This document shows positions 1 through 8,274 of a DNA stretch of 64,000 nucleotides, piece by piece (position 1 is the stretch's first letter; every line of letters begins with the position of its first letter). The stretch spans positions 1 through 64,000 of the forward strand of contig NZ_BMSA01000001.1 of the NCBI RefSeq assembly GCF_014648915.1, in the 5' to 3' direction. The notes beneath the pieces are model-generated. The model ran no database searches and was not told the origin of the DNA. It was given only the letters and a program-made list of their open reading frames with translations. Position numbers and translations under genes: made by a program. The DNA is from Streptomyces phaeofaciens. Lineage in GTDB: Bacteria; Actinomycetota; Actinomycetes; Streptomycetales; Streptomycetaceae.

Positions 1-192
1 GGAACCATGGAACTCTCCGCCTCCCGCGACGAGGTCAGCCTCGAAGAACTCACCAACCACATGGCAGGCGGCGCCGAACTCGCAGCCCTCAAACACGAGT
101 TGTCCCAGGTGCGCGGCGTCGACGTCGAGGAACTGCCGGAGGAGAAGGACCTCAAGGCTCCGGTGGCGGCCCCGGGCGAAGGCACCTCCTGA
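1..192 (+). CDS. Sugar ABC transporter ATP-binding protein, C-terminal end (partial)
   Basis: The reading frame is open from the first base, so only the last 63 residues are present. The tail has the form SLEELTNHMAGGAELAALKHEL, which I recognise as the C-terminal end of ribose/fructose-type ABC ATPases of actinomycetes. No nucleotide-binding motif lies inside the window. A strong hairpin follows and probably ends the transporter operon. The assignment rests on a short tail and could be wrong on substrate; the ATPase family call is moderately sure. Confidence 0.6.
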   Translation, partial: GTMELSASRDEVSLEELTNHMAGGAELAALKHELSQVRGVDVEELPEEKDLKAPVAAPGEGTS

Positions 193-307
193 GCGATCCG
201 CGCCGACGCGGTGGCGAACGAACCGCCCTCCGCCCCCGTGAGTTCCCTGCCGCGGGGCGTGACCGGCCGGGCTCCCGAACCGTGAACGCCGGTGCGCCGG
301 CCAGGTG

Positions 308-341
308 CGAAGCGCCGCCGCCGAGAGGCGGTGGCGCTTCG
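308..341 (+). terminator. Hairpin terminator after the ABC transporter gene
   Basis: A 15-bp stem (9 bp CGAAGCGCC/GGCGCTTCG plus 6 bp with one G-U pair) is closed by a GAGA tetraloop. It stands between the ABC gene and the serine hydrolase, as expected for a Streptomyces terminator without a long T-run. Confidence 0.65.
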
Positions 342-434
342 GCGCTTCTATCCTGGCGTTGATGGGCCGCACGCGGCCCGTGCCCCCCGGTGCGGCTGTG
401 GCCTGCGGCGCACACCTCACGCGGGAGCGAGCAC

Positions 435-1679
435 ATGAGACACCCGTACGTCCGACTGAGCAGGGGAGCCGTCGTCGCCACCGCGGTGGGGGCCCTCGTG
501 GTACCGGCCGTGGGCGGGACCGCCGCAGCGCTGCCCTTCAAGGCCGTCCCCGCCGCGGCGGCCGCCGCGCCCTCCCCGTCCGGGGACGAGGTGCGCGCAC
601 TCACGCCCGCGGTCCAGCGGCAGGTCGACGCGGCCGTGCAGCGCGTCATGAGACAGGCGAACGTACCCGGCGTCACCGTCGGCATCTGGACCCCCGACAA
701 GGGCGAGTACGTCAAGTCCTTCGGCGTCCGCGACAAGACCACCGGCGCCGCGATGGATCCGGACCTGTACATGCGCATCGGCAGCGAGACCAAGACGTTC
801 ACCGTCACCGCTCTGCTCCAGCTCGTCGACGAGGGGAAGATCGGCCTCGACGACACCATCGGCGACTACATCGACGGCGTCCCGAACGGCGACAGGATCA
901 CCCTGCGCCAGCTGGCCGGCATGCGCAGCGGCCTCTTCAACTACTCGGCGGACGAGGACTTCTTCAAGGCGTTCACGTCCGATCCGGACCGGCCGTTCAC
1001 CCCGCAGGAACTGCTCGACTACTCCTTCAAGCACCCGGTGCTCTTCCCGCCCGGCGAGCAGTTCTATTACTGCAACACCAACCTGATCCTGCTCGGCCTG
1101 GTCGTGGAGCAGATCAGCGGCCAGGACCTCAACGACTACATCCAGGACAACATCCTGGATCCGGCCGGACTGGCGCACACGCTCTTCCCGACCGGCAGCG
1201 AGTTCCCGACGCCGCACTCCCAGGGCTACACCGACCAGACCGCCAGCGGAGAGGTCAAGGACTCGGCCGACTGGAACCCCTCCTGGGGCTGGGCGGCCGG
1301 TGCGATGATCTCCCAGCTGGAGGATCTGCGGGTGTGGGCCCGCACGGTGGCCACGGGCGTGCTGCCCGACGGCGACCGGATGATCAGCGCCGCCACCCAG
1401 CGGCAGCGGCTGATCACCCCGCCGACCCCGATCCCGGGCGCCGGTTACGGCCTCGGCATCTTCGACGTGCAGGGCTGGATCGGCCACAACGGCTCGCTGC
1501 CCGGCTACGAGTCCCTGACCATCTATCTGCCCGAGGCACAGGCGACCCTCGTGGTGCTGCTCAACACCGACATCAACTACAAGAACCAGGAGCCCAGCAC
1601 GCTGTTCGGCGACGCCATCACGAGGATCATCTCCCCGGACCACGTCTTCGACCTGCCGGCGGAACCCGCGGCGCGATGA
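435..1679 (+). CDS. Secreted serine hydrolase (beta-lactamase/D-Ala-D-Ala carboxypeptidase family)
   Basis: This 414-residue protein has a Sec-type signal peptide (about residues 1-33, ending near ALPF). All three motifs of the penicillin-binding serine hydrolase fold are visible: SxxK as S117-E-T-K120, YxN as Y212-C-N214, and HxG as H351-N-G. It should act outside the membrane on D-alanyl peptides, esters or beta-lactams; the sequence does not decide which. The ATG at 435 follows a GGGAGC site and begins the signal peptide; the in-frame GTG 45 bases upstream would put extra residues before it. A homologue with a broken active site lies at 50455. Confidence 0.85.
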   Translation: MRHPYVRLSRGAVVATAVGALVVPAVGGTAAALPFKAVPAAAAAAPSPSGDEVRALTPAVQRQVDAAVQRVMRQANVPGVTVGIWTPDKGEYVKSFGVRDKTTGAAMDPDLYMRIGSETKTFTVTALLQLVDEGKIGLDDTIGDYIDGVPNGDRITLRQLAGMRSGLFNYSADEDFFKAFTSDPDRPFTPQELLDYSFKHPVLFPPGEQFYYCNTNLILLGLVVEQISGQDLNDYIQDNILDPAGLAHTLFPTGSEFPTPHSQGYTDQTASGEVKDSADWNPSWGWAAGAMISQLEDLRVWARTVATGVLPDGDRMISAATQRQRLITPPTPIPGAGYGLGIFDVQGWIGHNGSLPGYESLTIYLPEAQATLVVLLNTDINYKNQEPSTLFGDAITRIISPDHVFDLPAEPAAR

Positions 1680-1733
1680 GCGCGTTGGAGAGGGTGCAGG
1701 GTGTGGGGACACGCGGTGAGCGGGGAGGGTGAG

Positions 1734-1907
1734 ATGCGCGAGGAAGAGCAGCTCGACGGCACGGAGGCAGGACGCAGGGCCCGGTTCGGGGCGCTGCCCG
1801 AGCGGGTTCGTCCGCAGGACCTGGTGGAGGAGCGGCCGGCGACACCGCGCGACCCGGCGCGGGACGCCTACGACCCGGACGAGTGGATGGTCCGCTACTG
1901 CCTGTGA
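1734..1907 (+). CDS. Small conserved hypothetical protein (57 aa)
   Basis: A short acidic protein rich in Glu, Arg and Pro, ending DPDEWMVRYCL. It starts with ATG after a GGGGAGGG ribosome-binding site and ends inside a strong hairpin shared with the convergent oxidoreductase gene. I have an impression of similar small proteins in other Streptomyces but know no function. It has no signal peptide, membrane segment or recognisable domain. A start 33 bases upstream is possible but has a poorer site. Confidence 0.55.
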   Translation: MREEEQLDGTEAGRRARFGALPERVRPQDLVEERPATPRDPARDAYDPDEWMVRYCL

Positions 1908-1938
1908 GCGCGGCCCCGTCGGGGGGCCACGCTCACAG
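1902..1938. terminator. Bidirectional hairpin between convergent genes
   Basis: CTGTGAGCG pairs with CGCTCACAG, continuing inward as GGCCCC/GGGGCC around a short loop. The left arm overlaps the stop codon of the small protein, and the hairpin faces the end of the Gfo/Idh gene, so it can serve both strands. Confidence 0.75.
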
Positions 1939-1958
1939 GGAACCGGGTGCGGGCGCTG

Positions 1959-2963
1959 TCAGGAGGCCCGCACCTCGGCGATCGTCACCGGCCGGTGCTC
2001 ATGCAGGGACAGCGTGCAGGCTTCCGCGATCCAGCCCGCCTCCAGGGCGTCCTCGATCGTGCAGGGCGAGGTCCGGGTGCCGGCCACCACCTCGGTGAAC
2101 GCCGTGAGTTCGGCGCGGTAGGCCGCGGTGAAGCGGTCCATGAAGAAGTCGTGCGGGGTCCCGGCCGGGAAGGTCACCCCGGGCTCCACCGAGCGCAGCG
2201 GGAGCTTGTCCTCCAGGCCCACCGCGATCGAGTCCGTGAAGCCGTGGATCTCCATCCGGACGTCGTAACCCCGGGCGTTGTGACGGGAGTTGGAGACCAC
2301 GGCGATCGTGCCGTCGTCCAGGGTGAGGATCGCGCCGGTGGTGTCGGCGTCGCCCGCCTCCTTGATGAAGTCGGCGCCCCGGTTGCCGCCGACCGCGTAC
2401 ACCTCGGTCACCTCACGGCCCGTCACCCAGCGGATGATGTCGAAGTCGTGCACCGAACAGTCGCGGAAGATACCGCCGGAGGCGGCGATGTACGCGGCCG
2501 GGGGCGGCGCCGGGTCCAGAGTGGTCGAGCGGACGGTGTGCAGGGTGCCCAGTTCCCCGGACCGCACCGCGGCCCGCGCGTTGACGAAACCGGTGTCGAA
2601 GCGCCGGTTGTAGCCGATCTGGATCGGTACGGCGCTGCCCGCGACGGCCTTGAGGACCTCGACGCCCTCCGCCATCGTCCGGGCGACCGGCTTCTCGCAG
2701 AAGACCGGGATCCCGGCCTCGACGGCGGCGAGGATCAGGCCCGGGTGGGCGTCGGTCGCGGCGGCGACCACCACCCCGTCCACGCCCGCGGCCAGCACGG
2801 CCTCCGGCGAGTCCGCGACCTCGGCGCCGAACCGCTCGGCGGCGGACTTGGCGGCCGCCGCGAACGGGTCGGCCACGACGAGCGACTCGACGGCGTCGAG
2901 TCCGGAGAGGGTCTCGGCGTGGAAGGCGCCGATACGGCCGAGGCCGAGGATTCCGATGCGCAT
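1959..2963 (-). CDS. Gfo/Idh/MocA family NAD(P)-dependent oxidoreductase (inositol 2-dehydrogenase-like)
   Basis: A 334-residue protein of normal length for the family. It has an N-terminal Rossmann motif GILGLGRIG (residues 4-12), the family's catalytic EKP motif in FCEKPVAR (about 92), and DFDIIRWVTG in the C-terminal substrate domain. Members oxidise a ring or chain hydroxyl of sugars and cyclitols. It is the last gene of a minus-strand operon after a PhyH dioxygenase and an SDR, so it probably works on the same sugar- or inositol-like compound. The operon lies opposite a LacI regulator, which fits a sugar-type inducer. The exact substrate is not visible. Confidence 0.85.
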   Translation of the reverse strand: MRIGILGLGRIGAFHAETLSGLDAVESLVVADPFAAAAKSAAERFGAEVADSPEAVLAAGVDGVVVAAATDAHPGLILAAVEAGIPVFCEKPVARTMAEGVEVLKAVAGSAVPIQIGYNRRFDTGFVNARAAVRSGELGTLHTVRSTTLDPAPPPAAYIAASGGIFRDCSVHDFDIIRWVTGREVTEVYAVGGNRGADFIKEAGDADTTGAILTLDDGTIAVVSNSRHNARGYDVRMEIHGFTDSIAVGLEDKLPLRSVEPGVTFPAGTPHDFFMDRFTAAYRAELTAFTEVVAGTRTSPCTIEDALEAGWIAEACTLSLHEHRPVTIAEVRAS

Positions 2964-3041
2964 GTGCTTCGCTGCTTTCCTGGTGTGTGGTTGCTGTTGT
3001 CCCTGAGCGGGGGCCGCGCCCCGGACCCGACGCCCTTCGGG

Positions 3042-3068
3042 CCCGTCCGCGGTCTTCGGACGGGTCCC
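3042..3068 (-). other. Intergenic hairpin between SDR and Gfo/Idh genes
   Basis: CCCGTCCG pairs with CGGACGGG around a short loop, with imperfect extension. Lying inside the operon, it may be a partial terminator or an mRNA processing/stability element that lowers expression of the last gene. Confidence 0.35.
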
Positions 3069-3073
3069 TGCCC

Positions 3074-3850
3074 TCAGTCGAGGCCGCCCAGGACGTTCTG
3101 GTCCCAGTCGATCACCGATCCCGTGACCACGCCCGACCGGTCGGACAGCAGGAAGACCACGAAGTCGGCGATCTCGTCCGGCTGGCCCAGCTTGCCCATC
3201 GGCAGACGTGCGGCGGCCTGCTCACGCCAGTCGTCACCGGCGTCGTGGAACGCCCTCTGTGTCGCGTCCTCGCCCTCCGTCGCCGTCCAGCCGATGTTCA
3301 GGCCGTTGATCCGGACCCGGTCGAAGCGGTGGGCGTGCGCCGCGTTGCGGGTCAGACCGATCAGCCCCGCCTTGGCCGCGACGTACGGCGCGAGGAACGG
3401 CTGCCCGCCGTGCGCCGAGGACGTGATGATGTTGACGACCGTGCCCGGCTCCTTACGGGCCACCATGTCCGCGACCGCCGCCTGCATCGCGAAGAACGGT
3501 GCCTTGAGGTTGATCGCGATGTGCTGGTCGAACAGCTCGGGGGTGGTGTCGAGGAGCGTGCCCCGGGAGGTCAGCCCCGCTGAGTTGACCAGGCAGTCGA
3601 CCCGGCCGTACGCGGTCACCACCTCGGCCACCGACGCCTTCGCCTGTGCGGCGTCGGCCAGGTCGGCCCGGACGAAGAGCGCCCTGCCGCCCGCGGCGGT
3701 CAGCTCCGCCACCAGCTCCGCACCCGGCTCGGCCCGCCGCCCGGTGACGGCGACGGCCGCCCCCTCGCGGACCGCGGCCCGCGCGATCGCGGCGCCCACG
3801 CCCTGGCTGCCGCCGTTGACGAGGACGACCTTGTCGTCGAGAAGTCCCAT
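3074..3850 (-). CDS. SDR family oxidoreductase
   Basis: This 258-residue classical short-chain dehydrogenase has a variant glycine motif NGGSQGVG (residues 12-19, Asn where Thr is usual), NSAG at about 87-90, the serine of ITSSAHGG (about 141) and the catalytic pair YVAAK (about 155-159). The C-terminus has the usual GSVIDWDQN end in place of the common DGG. It starts 15 bases after the PhyH stop, so the two are co-transcribed. It probably oxidises or reduces a hydroxyl of the compound handled by the PhyH and Gfo/Idh enzymes. Confidence 0.85.
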   Translation of the reverse strand: MGLLDDKVVLVNGGSQGVGAAIARAAVREGAAVAVTGRRAEPGAELVAELTAAGGRALFVRADLADAAQAKASVAEVVTAYGRVDCLVNSAGLTSRGTLLDTTPELFDQHIAINLKAPFFAMQAAVADMVARKEPGTVVNIITSSAHGGQPFLAPYVAAKAGLIGLTRNAAHAHRFDRVRINGLNIGWTATEGEDATQRAFHDAGDDWREQAAARLPMGKLGQPDEIADFVVFLLSDRSGVVTGSVIDWDQNVLGGLD

Positions 3851-3865
3851 GGATGGAAGGTCCTT

Positions 3866-5032
3866 TCAGCTGGTGCGCCGCTCGGCGCCGGCCCGCAGTT
3901 CGTCCCGGAGTGCCTGCGGGGTCCACTCCTCGCGCAGCGCCCGCCGCACGACGTCCGCCTGTGAGGGCGGGGCCAGACCGTCGACCGGCGGGTCGTTGTC
4001 GAGGTTGGTCGGGAAGGGGTAGCCCTCGGCGCTCGCCGCGACGACCCGCTCCAGCCACTCCTCGCCGACGTCCTGGGCCCGGCGCTTCAGCAGTACGGGG
4101 AAGACGGCGTTCGCCACCGCCTCCCGGTCCACGGTCTCCATGGCGCGCCCGAAGGCCGACGACACCTGGAGCAGATTGGCCGTCCGCCGCACGTCCGCCG
4201 TGCGGTTGGTGCCGGCGGCGTGGAAGACGGCCGGGTTGAAGAACGCGGCGTCGCCCTTGGCGAGCGGCAGCTGGACGTGGTGCTCCTCGAAGTACGCCTG
4301 GAACTCCGGCAGCCGCCAGGCCAGATAGCCGGGCTCGAACGTCTGCGAGAACGGCAGGTACAGCGTGGGTCCCGACTCCACGGGCATGTCGCAGTGGGCG
4401 ACCGCGCCCTGGAGGGTGAGCACGGGGGAGAGCCGGTGGACGTGCGCCGGGTAGGCCGCGGCCGTCTCGTCGGACAGGAACCCGAGGTGGTAGTCGCGGT
4501 GCACGCTCTGCGCCACGCCGCCCGGGTTGACCACGTTGACCTGGGAAGTGACCTGGTAGCCGGGACCCAGCCAGGCCCCGGAGACCAGGGCGAGGATCTC
4601 GTTGGCGTAGTAGTCGGCGAAGGCCTCCGGGTCGAACAGGGCGGCCTTCTCCAGGGCGTTCCACACCCGGTCGTTGGTGCCCGGCCTGGCGAAGTGGTCG
4701 CCGGCCGTGGCGCCCGAGGCGTGCTGTTCGGCGATCAGCGCGTCGAAGACGGCGCTCGTCCGGTCGACCACCGACGCGTCGGGGAAGGCGCCCCGGAAGA
4801 CCACGATCCCGGGACCCTCGGCGAAGGCCCGCACCAGCTCGGCGCGCACCTCGCGGCTGCCGGCCGCGGCGCGCAGGCGCTCGCTGTCGTAGACGAGGAC
4901 ATTGCCCTGCACCGACGCGGCGTGCGGGTAGTCGGCGAGGTCGGTCGTGCGCTCGACGAGCGCCCGGAAGACATCGAGGTCGCAGTCCTGCTGGGTCAGC
5001 CAGGTACGGCCGTGGACGGGGGTGAAGGACAT
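3866..5032 (-). CDS. Phytanoyl-CoA dioxygenase (PhyH) family Fe(II)/2-oxoglutarate oxygenase
   Basis: The 388-residue protein has the facial iron triad of the family: H178-R-D180 in VHRDYHLGF and a distal H271 in FHAAGTNRT, with a following Arg (RTANLL) that could bind 2-oxoglutarate. It is longer than typical 270-300 residue PhyH enzymes, with about 150 residues before the HxD motif. The ATG at 5032 follows AAGGGA; an upstream in-frame ATG at 5116 would run into the regulator's control region. First gene of a three-gene operon divergent from the LacI gene. It probably hydroxylates a sugar, cyclitol or similar compound; the substrate is unknown. Confidence 0.8.
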   Translation of the reverse strand: MSFTPVHGRTWLTQQDCDLDVFRALVERTTDLADYPHAASVQGNVLVYDSERLRAAAGSREVRAELVRAFAEGPGIVVFRGAFPDASVVDRTSAVFDALIAEQHASGATAGDHFARPGTNDRVWNALEKAALFDPEAFADYYANEILALVSGAWLGPGYQVTSQVNVVNPGGVAQSVHRDYHLGFLSDETAAAYPAHVHRLSPVLTLQGAVAHCDMPVESGPTLYLPFSQTFEPGYLAWRLPEFQAYFEEHHVQLPLAKGDAAFFNPAVFHAAGTNRTADVRRTANLLQVSSAFGRAMETVDREAVANAVFPVLLKRRAQDVGEEWLERVVAASAEGYPFPTNLDNDPPVDGLAPPSQADVVRRALREEWTPQALRDELRAGAERRTS

Positions 5033-5073
5033 CGTCGTCCCTTCGTGACAGCGGGGGCTCAGTGCTGTCATTC

Positions 5074-5085
5074 TTGTCAGTACAA
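5074..5085. promoter_or_regulatory. Candidate LacI operator in the divergent promoter region
   Basis: TTGTCAGTACAA is a short dyad (TTGT-N4-ACAA) in the 115-bp space between the divergent PhyH operon and the LacI gene. It would overlap promoter elements of the minus-strand operon. It lacks the central CG common in LacI-family operators, so this is a weak call. Confidence 0.3.
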
Positions 5086-5147
5086 ACCCGTCGAGCAACC
5101 AGCAAGCGGCCTTCAAAAACCCCTCACAATGAGCCGAGGAGCCTTCC

Positions 5148-6182
5148 GTGGGCCACCCCTTCCCGATCCGTGAGATCGCACGTCAGGCGGGCCTCAGCGA
5201 GGCCACCGTGGACCGGGTCCTCAACGGCAGGGGAGGGGTGCGGGCGTCCACCGCGCAGGAGGTGGAGCGGGCGATCGCCGACCTGGACCGGCAGCGCACC
5301 CAGGTCCGGCTCGTCGGGCGCACCTTCATGGTCGACATCGTGATGCAGGCCCCGGAGCGGTTCAGCACCGCCGTACGCGCCGCCCTGGAGGCCGAACTGC
5401 CGTCCCTGCACCCGGCCGTGCTGCGCTCGCGCTTCCACTTCCGCGAGACCGGGCCGGTCGGGGAGCTGGTCGGGTCGCTGGACCGGATAGCGCGGCGCGG
5501 TTCGCAGGGCGTGATCCTCAAGGCGCCGGACGTCCCCGAGGTCACCGCGGCGGTCGGCCGGCTGGTGGCCGCCGGGATCCCGGTCGTCACCCTGGTCACC
5601 GACCTGCCCGCCAGCGCCCGGCTCGCCTACGTCGGGATCGACAACCGGGCCGCGGGCGCCACCGCCGCCTACCTGATGGGCCAGTGGCTGGGGGACCGCC
5701 CCGGCAATGTGCTGACCAGCCTGTCCAGCGGCTTCTTCCGTAACGAGGAGGAGCGTGAGATGGGCTTCCGCAGCGCGATGCGCGCCCGTCACCCCGAGCG
5801 CGCCCTGGTCGAGATCGCCGAGGGCCAGGGCCTGGACGCCACCCAGTACGACCTGGTCCGGGCCGCCCTGGACCGCGACCCGCGGATCCGGGCCGTGTAC
5901 TCGATCGGCGGCGGCAACATCGCCACCCTGCGCGCCTTCGCCGACGCGGGTCGGGAGTGCGCGGTGTTCGTCGCGCACGACCTCGACCACGACAACACCC
6001 GGCTGCTGGGTGAGCACCGGCTGTCCGTGGTCCTCCACCACGACCTGCGGCACGACATGCGCGAGGCCTGCCACACCGTGATGCGGGCGCACGGCGCGCT
6101 GCCGCCCGCCGGGCCCACGCTGCCGTCGGCGATCCAGGTGGTGACGCCGTACAACATGCCGCCGCGGGCGGCCGTCGGCTGA
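5148..6182 (+). CDS. LacI family transcriptional regulator
   Basis: The 344-residue protein has an N-terminal LacI helix-turn-helix (REIARQAGLSEATVDRVLNG, residues 8-27) and hinge, then a periplasmic-binding-protein-like sensor domain. TVDRVLN replaces the more usual TVSRVLN in the recognition helix. It starts with GTG after GAGGAG and is transcribed away from the PhyH-SDR-Gfo/Idh operon, which it most likely represses until a sugar-like inducer binds. It converges on the cupin gene. Confidence 0.85.
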   Translation: MGHPFPIREIARQAGLSEATVDRVLNGRGGVRASTAQEVERAIADLDRQRTQVRLVGRTFMVDIVMQAPERFSTAVRAALEAELPSLHPAVLRSRFHFRETGPVGELVGSLDRIARRGSQGVILKAPDVPEVTAAVGRLVAAGIPVVTLVTDLPASARLAYVGIDNRAAGATAAYLMGQWLGDRPGNVLTSLSSGFFRNEEEREMGFRSAMRARHPERALVEIAEGQGLDATQYDLVRAALDRDPRIRAVYSIGGGNIATLRAFADAGRECAVFVAHDLDHDNTRLLGEHRLSVVLHHDLRHDMREACHTVMRAHGALPPAGPTLPSAIQVVTPYNMPPRAAVG

Positions 6183-6188
6183 CCCGCA

Positions 6189-6205
6189 GGGGGGACGGTA
6201 CCCCC
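6189..6205. terminator. Short G-run/C-run hairpin between convergent genes
   Basis: A run of six G and a run of five C flank ACGGTA in the 30-base gap between the LacI gene and the convergent cupin gene. The stem is only about 5-6 bp, so termination here is tentative. Confidence 0.35.
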
Positions 6206-6212
6206 GGGCGGT

Positions 6213-6557
6213 TCAGAGGTTGATCGTGTAGGCCTTGCGCAGGGTCTCGTGGACCGTCCAGGTCGTGCGGTCGCCCTCCCGCAGCACCGCCAGGTCGCCG
6301 GGGCCGACCGTGAAGGTGGGGCCGCCGTCGACCTCGACGGTCGCGGACCCGCTGATCACGACGAACATCTCGTCCGCCTCCGTGTCGGTGACCACGCCCG
6401 GGGTGATCTGCCAGACGCCCCGGATCTGCCGGCCGTCCTCGGACTCCCACACCACCTTGCCGGTCACCTCGGGGCTGCCGGAGACGATCTGCGCCGGGTC
6501 GAGGGGGTCGGGTTCGAGGTCGGCGTCGGGGATGTGCAGAGCGAAGCTGTGGGTCAT
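6213..6557 (-). CDS. Cupin domain-containing protein (114 aa)
   Basis: A small single-domain cupin with the pattern VWQITPGVVTDTEADEMFVVISG followed by GPGDLAVLREGDRTTWTVHETLRK, in which Thr-Asp-Glu replaces the usual first-motif histidines. This resembles ethanolamine-utilisation/DUF861-type cupins that do not always bind metal. The ATG at 6557 is preferred because the upstream extension to 6803 is low-complexity and crosses the GntR promoter region. Function unknown; it is divergent from the gntR-gal-like operon. Confidence 0.7.
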   Translation of the reverse strand: MTHSFALHIPDADLEPDPLDPAQIVSGSPEVTGKVVWESEDGRQIRGVWQITPGVVTDTEADEMFVVISGSATVEVDGGPTFTVGPGDLAVLREGDRTTWTVHETLRKAYTINL

Positions 6558-6759
6558 GGCGCCGACCCTAGCGGGGGTGCGGGGGCGCGCGGTGTGGACA
6601 GGGTGTGGGGCATCGGCGGGGGAGGCGGGACAGTTCGTCGCGGGTGGCGAGTGCCTTTGGTGCGGTGCCGGGCGCGTTTTCGCCGCGGTCGCCGGGGTCG
6701 TGACCCCGTACATTCGCACGGACGGCGGGCGGCCATCCGCCCGCAATACGGCGGACAAA

Positions 6760-6771
6760 ATTGTTGACAAT
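6760..6771. promoter_or_regulatory. GntR operator candidate before its own operon
   Basis: ATTGTTGACAAT is a perfect ATTGT-N2-ACAAT dyad overlapping TTGACA, in an AT-rich island about 50 bases before the GntR start. The same core recurs before the transporter at 11221. FCD-type GntR proteins bind short dyads of this kind, so autoregulation is likely. Confidence 0.6.
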
Positions 6772-6821
6772 CTTGTTTGGCTAGATTTACGTTCGACAGG
6801 CACTCACTCAGGGAGGGCATC

Positions 6822-7472
6822 ATGCCGAAAGAAGCCCGTCCGAGCACCGGGGAGCAGGCCAAACAGCATGCGCTCGCGCAGCTGCGGCAGGCGATCCTGC
6901 ACGGCGAGATGGCACCGGCGCAGCGGCTGGTGGAGAACGAGCTCGCCGAACAGTTCGGTGTGACACGGGCCAGCATCCGCGCGGCACTCATCGATCTGGA
7001 GTCCCAGGGACTCGTCGAGCGGATCCGCAACCGTGGTTCACGGGTGCGGGTGGTGACCGTGGACGAAGCGGTCGCCATCACCGAGTGCCGCATGGTCCTC
7101 GAAGGGCTGTGCGCGGCGAAGGCGGCCGACCTGGCCAGCGACGAGCAGCTGGTCGAGCTCACCGACCTCGGTACGGCGATGAGCAAGGCCGTCGCCGACG
7201 GCGAGCCGGTCACCTACTCCGACCTCAACCACGAACTGCACAGCCGTATCCGGGAGTTCTCCGGCCAGCAGACCGCGCAGGAACTGCTGGAGCGGCTGAA
7301 CGCCCAACTGGTGCGCCACCGGTTCCAGCTGGCGCTGAGGCCGGGGCGTCCGCAGCAATCCCTGAACGAGCACCTGACCATGATCGAAGCGATCCGGGCC
7401 AGGGACCCCCAGGCGGCCGAGACGGCCGTCCGCGCCCACCTCACCAGCGTGATCGAGGCGCTCCGCGACTGA
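6822..7472 (+). CDS. GntR family regulator, FCD (FadR) subfamily
   Basis: The 216-residue protein has an N-terminal winged helix-turn-helix (RLVENELAEQFGVTRASIRAAL, about residues 30-51) and an all-helical FCD ligand domain with the expected spaced acidic and His residues (D142-LNHELH and the later HLTMIEAI). The start at 6822 follows GGGAGGG. It heads the operon containing galB/C/D-like genes and the dioxygenase. It is therefore the likely repressor of aromatic catabolism here, with an aromatic acid or pathway intermediate as effector. The operator pair at 6760 and 11080 supports control of both operon and transporter. Confidence 0.85.
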   Translation: MPKEARPSTGEQAKQHALAQLRQAILHGEMAPAQRLVENELAEQFGVTRASIRAALIDLESQGLVERIRNRGSRVRVVTVDEAVAITECRMVLEGLCAAKAADLASDEQLVELTDLGTAMSKAVADGEPVTYSDLNHELHSRIREFSGQQTAQELLERLNAQLVRHRFQLALRPGRPQQSLNEHLTMIEAIRARDPQAAETAVRAHLTSVIEALRD

Positions 7473-7521
7473 TCACGGCGGTGCGGGGCGGGCGCCCACC
7501 TGTCACCAAGGAGATCTCAGA

Positions 7522-8274
7522 ATGACCCAGGCCAACGCGCCCGCCTCCCCACCACGTTCCACCCTCGTCGTCACCGCGCACGCCGGGGACTTCGTCTGGC
7601 GGGCGGGCGGTGCCATCGCCCTGGCCGCCTCCCGCGGGGAGAAGGTCACCATCGCGTGCCTGACCTTCGGGGAACGCGGCGAGTCCGCCAAGGCATGGCG
7701 CGAGGGCAGGAAGCTCGACGAGATCAAGGCGATACGCCGGGACGAGGCCGAGCGCGCCGCCGCCACCCTGGGCGCCGAGGTCCGCTTCTTCGACGCCGGC
7801 GACTACCCGCTTCTCGCCTCCGCCGAGCTGACCGACCGGCTCGTCGCCGTGTACCGCGAGACCCAGCCGGACGTCGTCCTCACCCACCCCGCCGAGGACC
7901 CGTACAACGGCGACCACCCGGCCGCCCACCGGATGGCACTGGAGGCCCGCGTCCTCGCGCAGGCCATCGGCTACCCGGGCGAGGGCGAGATCATCGGTGC
8001 CCCGCCGGTCTTCTTCTTCGAGCCGCACCAGCCCGAGATGAGCGGCTTCAAGCCCGAGGTCCTGCTCGACATCACCGAGGTCTGGGAGACCAAGCGGCAG
8101 GCGATGGAGTGCCTGGGTGCCCAGCAGCACCTGTGGGACTACTACACCGACCTCGCCGTCCGCCGGGGCGTCCAGCTCAAGCGCAACGCCGGCCCCAACC
8201 TGGGCCTCGCCCACACGACCATGGCCGAGGCGTTCATGCGCCCCTACCCGCAGATCGCGAAGGAGCTCTCGTGA
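7522..8274 (+). CDS. galB: PIG-L/LmbE family hydrolase, probable 4-oxalomesaconate hydratase
   Basis: The 250-residue protein has the LmbE-family zinc site in the variant form TAHAGDFVWRAGG (residues 17-29), in place of the deacetylase AHPDD, and a later GDHPAAH. The HxxDFVWRxGG variant is what I recall for GalB of Pseudomonas putida, which hydrates 4-oxalomesaconate to 4-carboxy-4-hydroxy-2-oxoadipate. Its place directly before GalC- and GalD-like genes, with GTGA overlap, makes this role much more likely than sugar deacetylation. AAGGAG precedes the ATG. The gene symbol rests on context plus motif, not on a database search. Confidence 0.72.
   Translation: MTQANAPASPPRSTLVVTAHAGDFVWRAGGAIALAASRGEKVTIACLTFGERGESAKAWREGRKLDEIKAIRRDEAERAAATLGAEVRFFDAGDYPLLASAELTDRLVAVYRETQPDVVLTHPAEDPYNGDHPAAHRMALEARVLAQAIGYPGEGEIIGAPPVFFFEPHQPEMSGFKPEVLLDITEVWETKRQAMECLGAQQHLWDYYTDLAVRRGVQLKRNAGPNLGLAHTTMAEAFMRPYPQIAKELS

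Noticed and set aside
6558..6803. N-terminal extension of the cupin to 6803
   Set aside because: The extension is Pro/Arg-rich, has no domain, and would overlap the GntR operator and promoter; the ATG at 6557 starts the conserved part.
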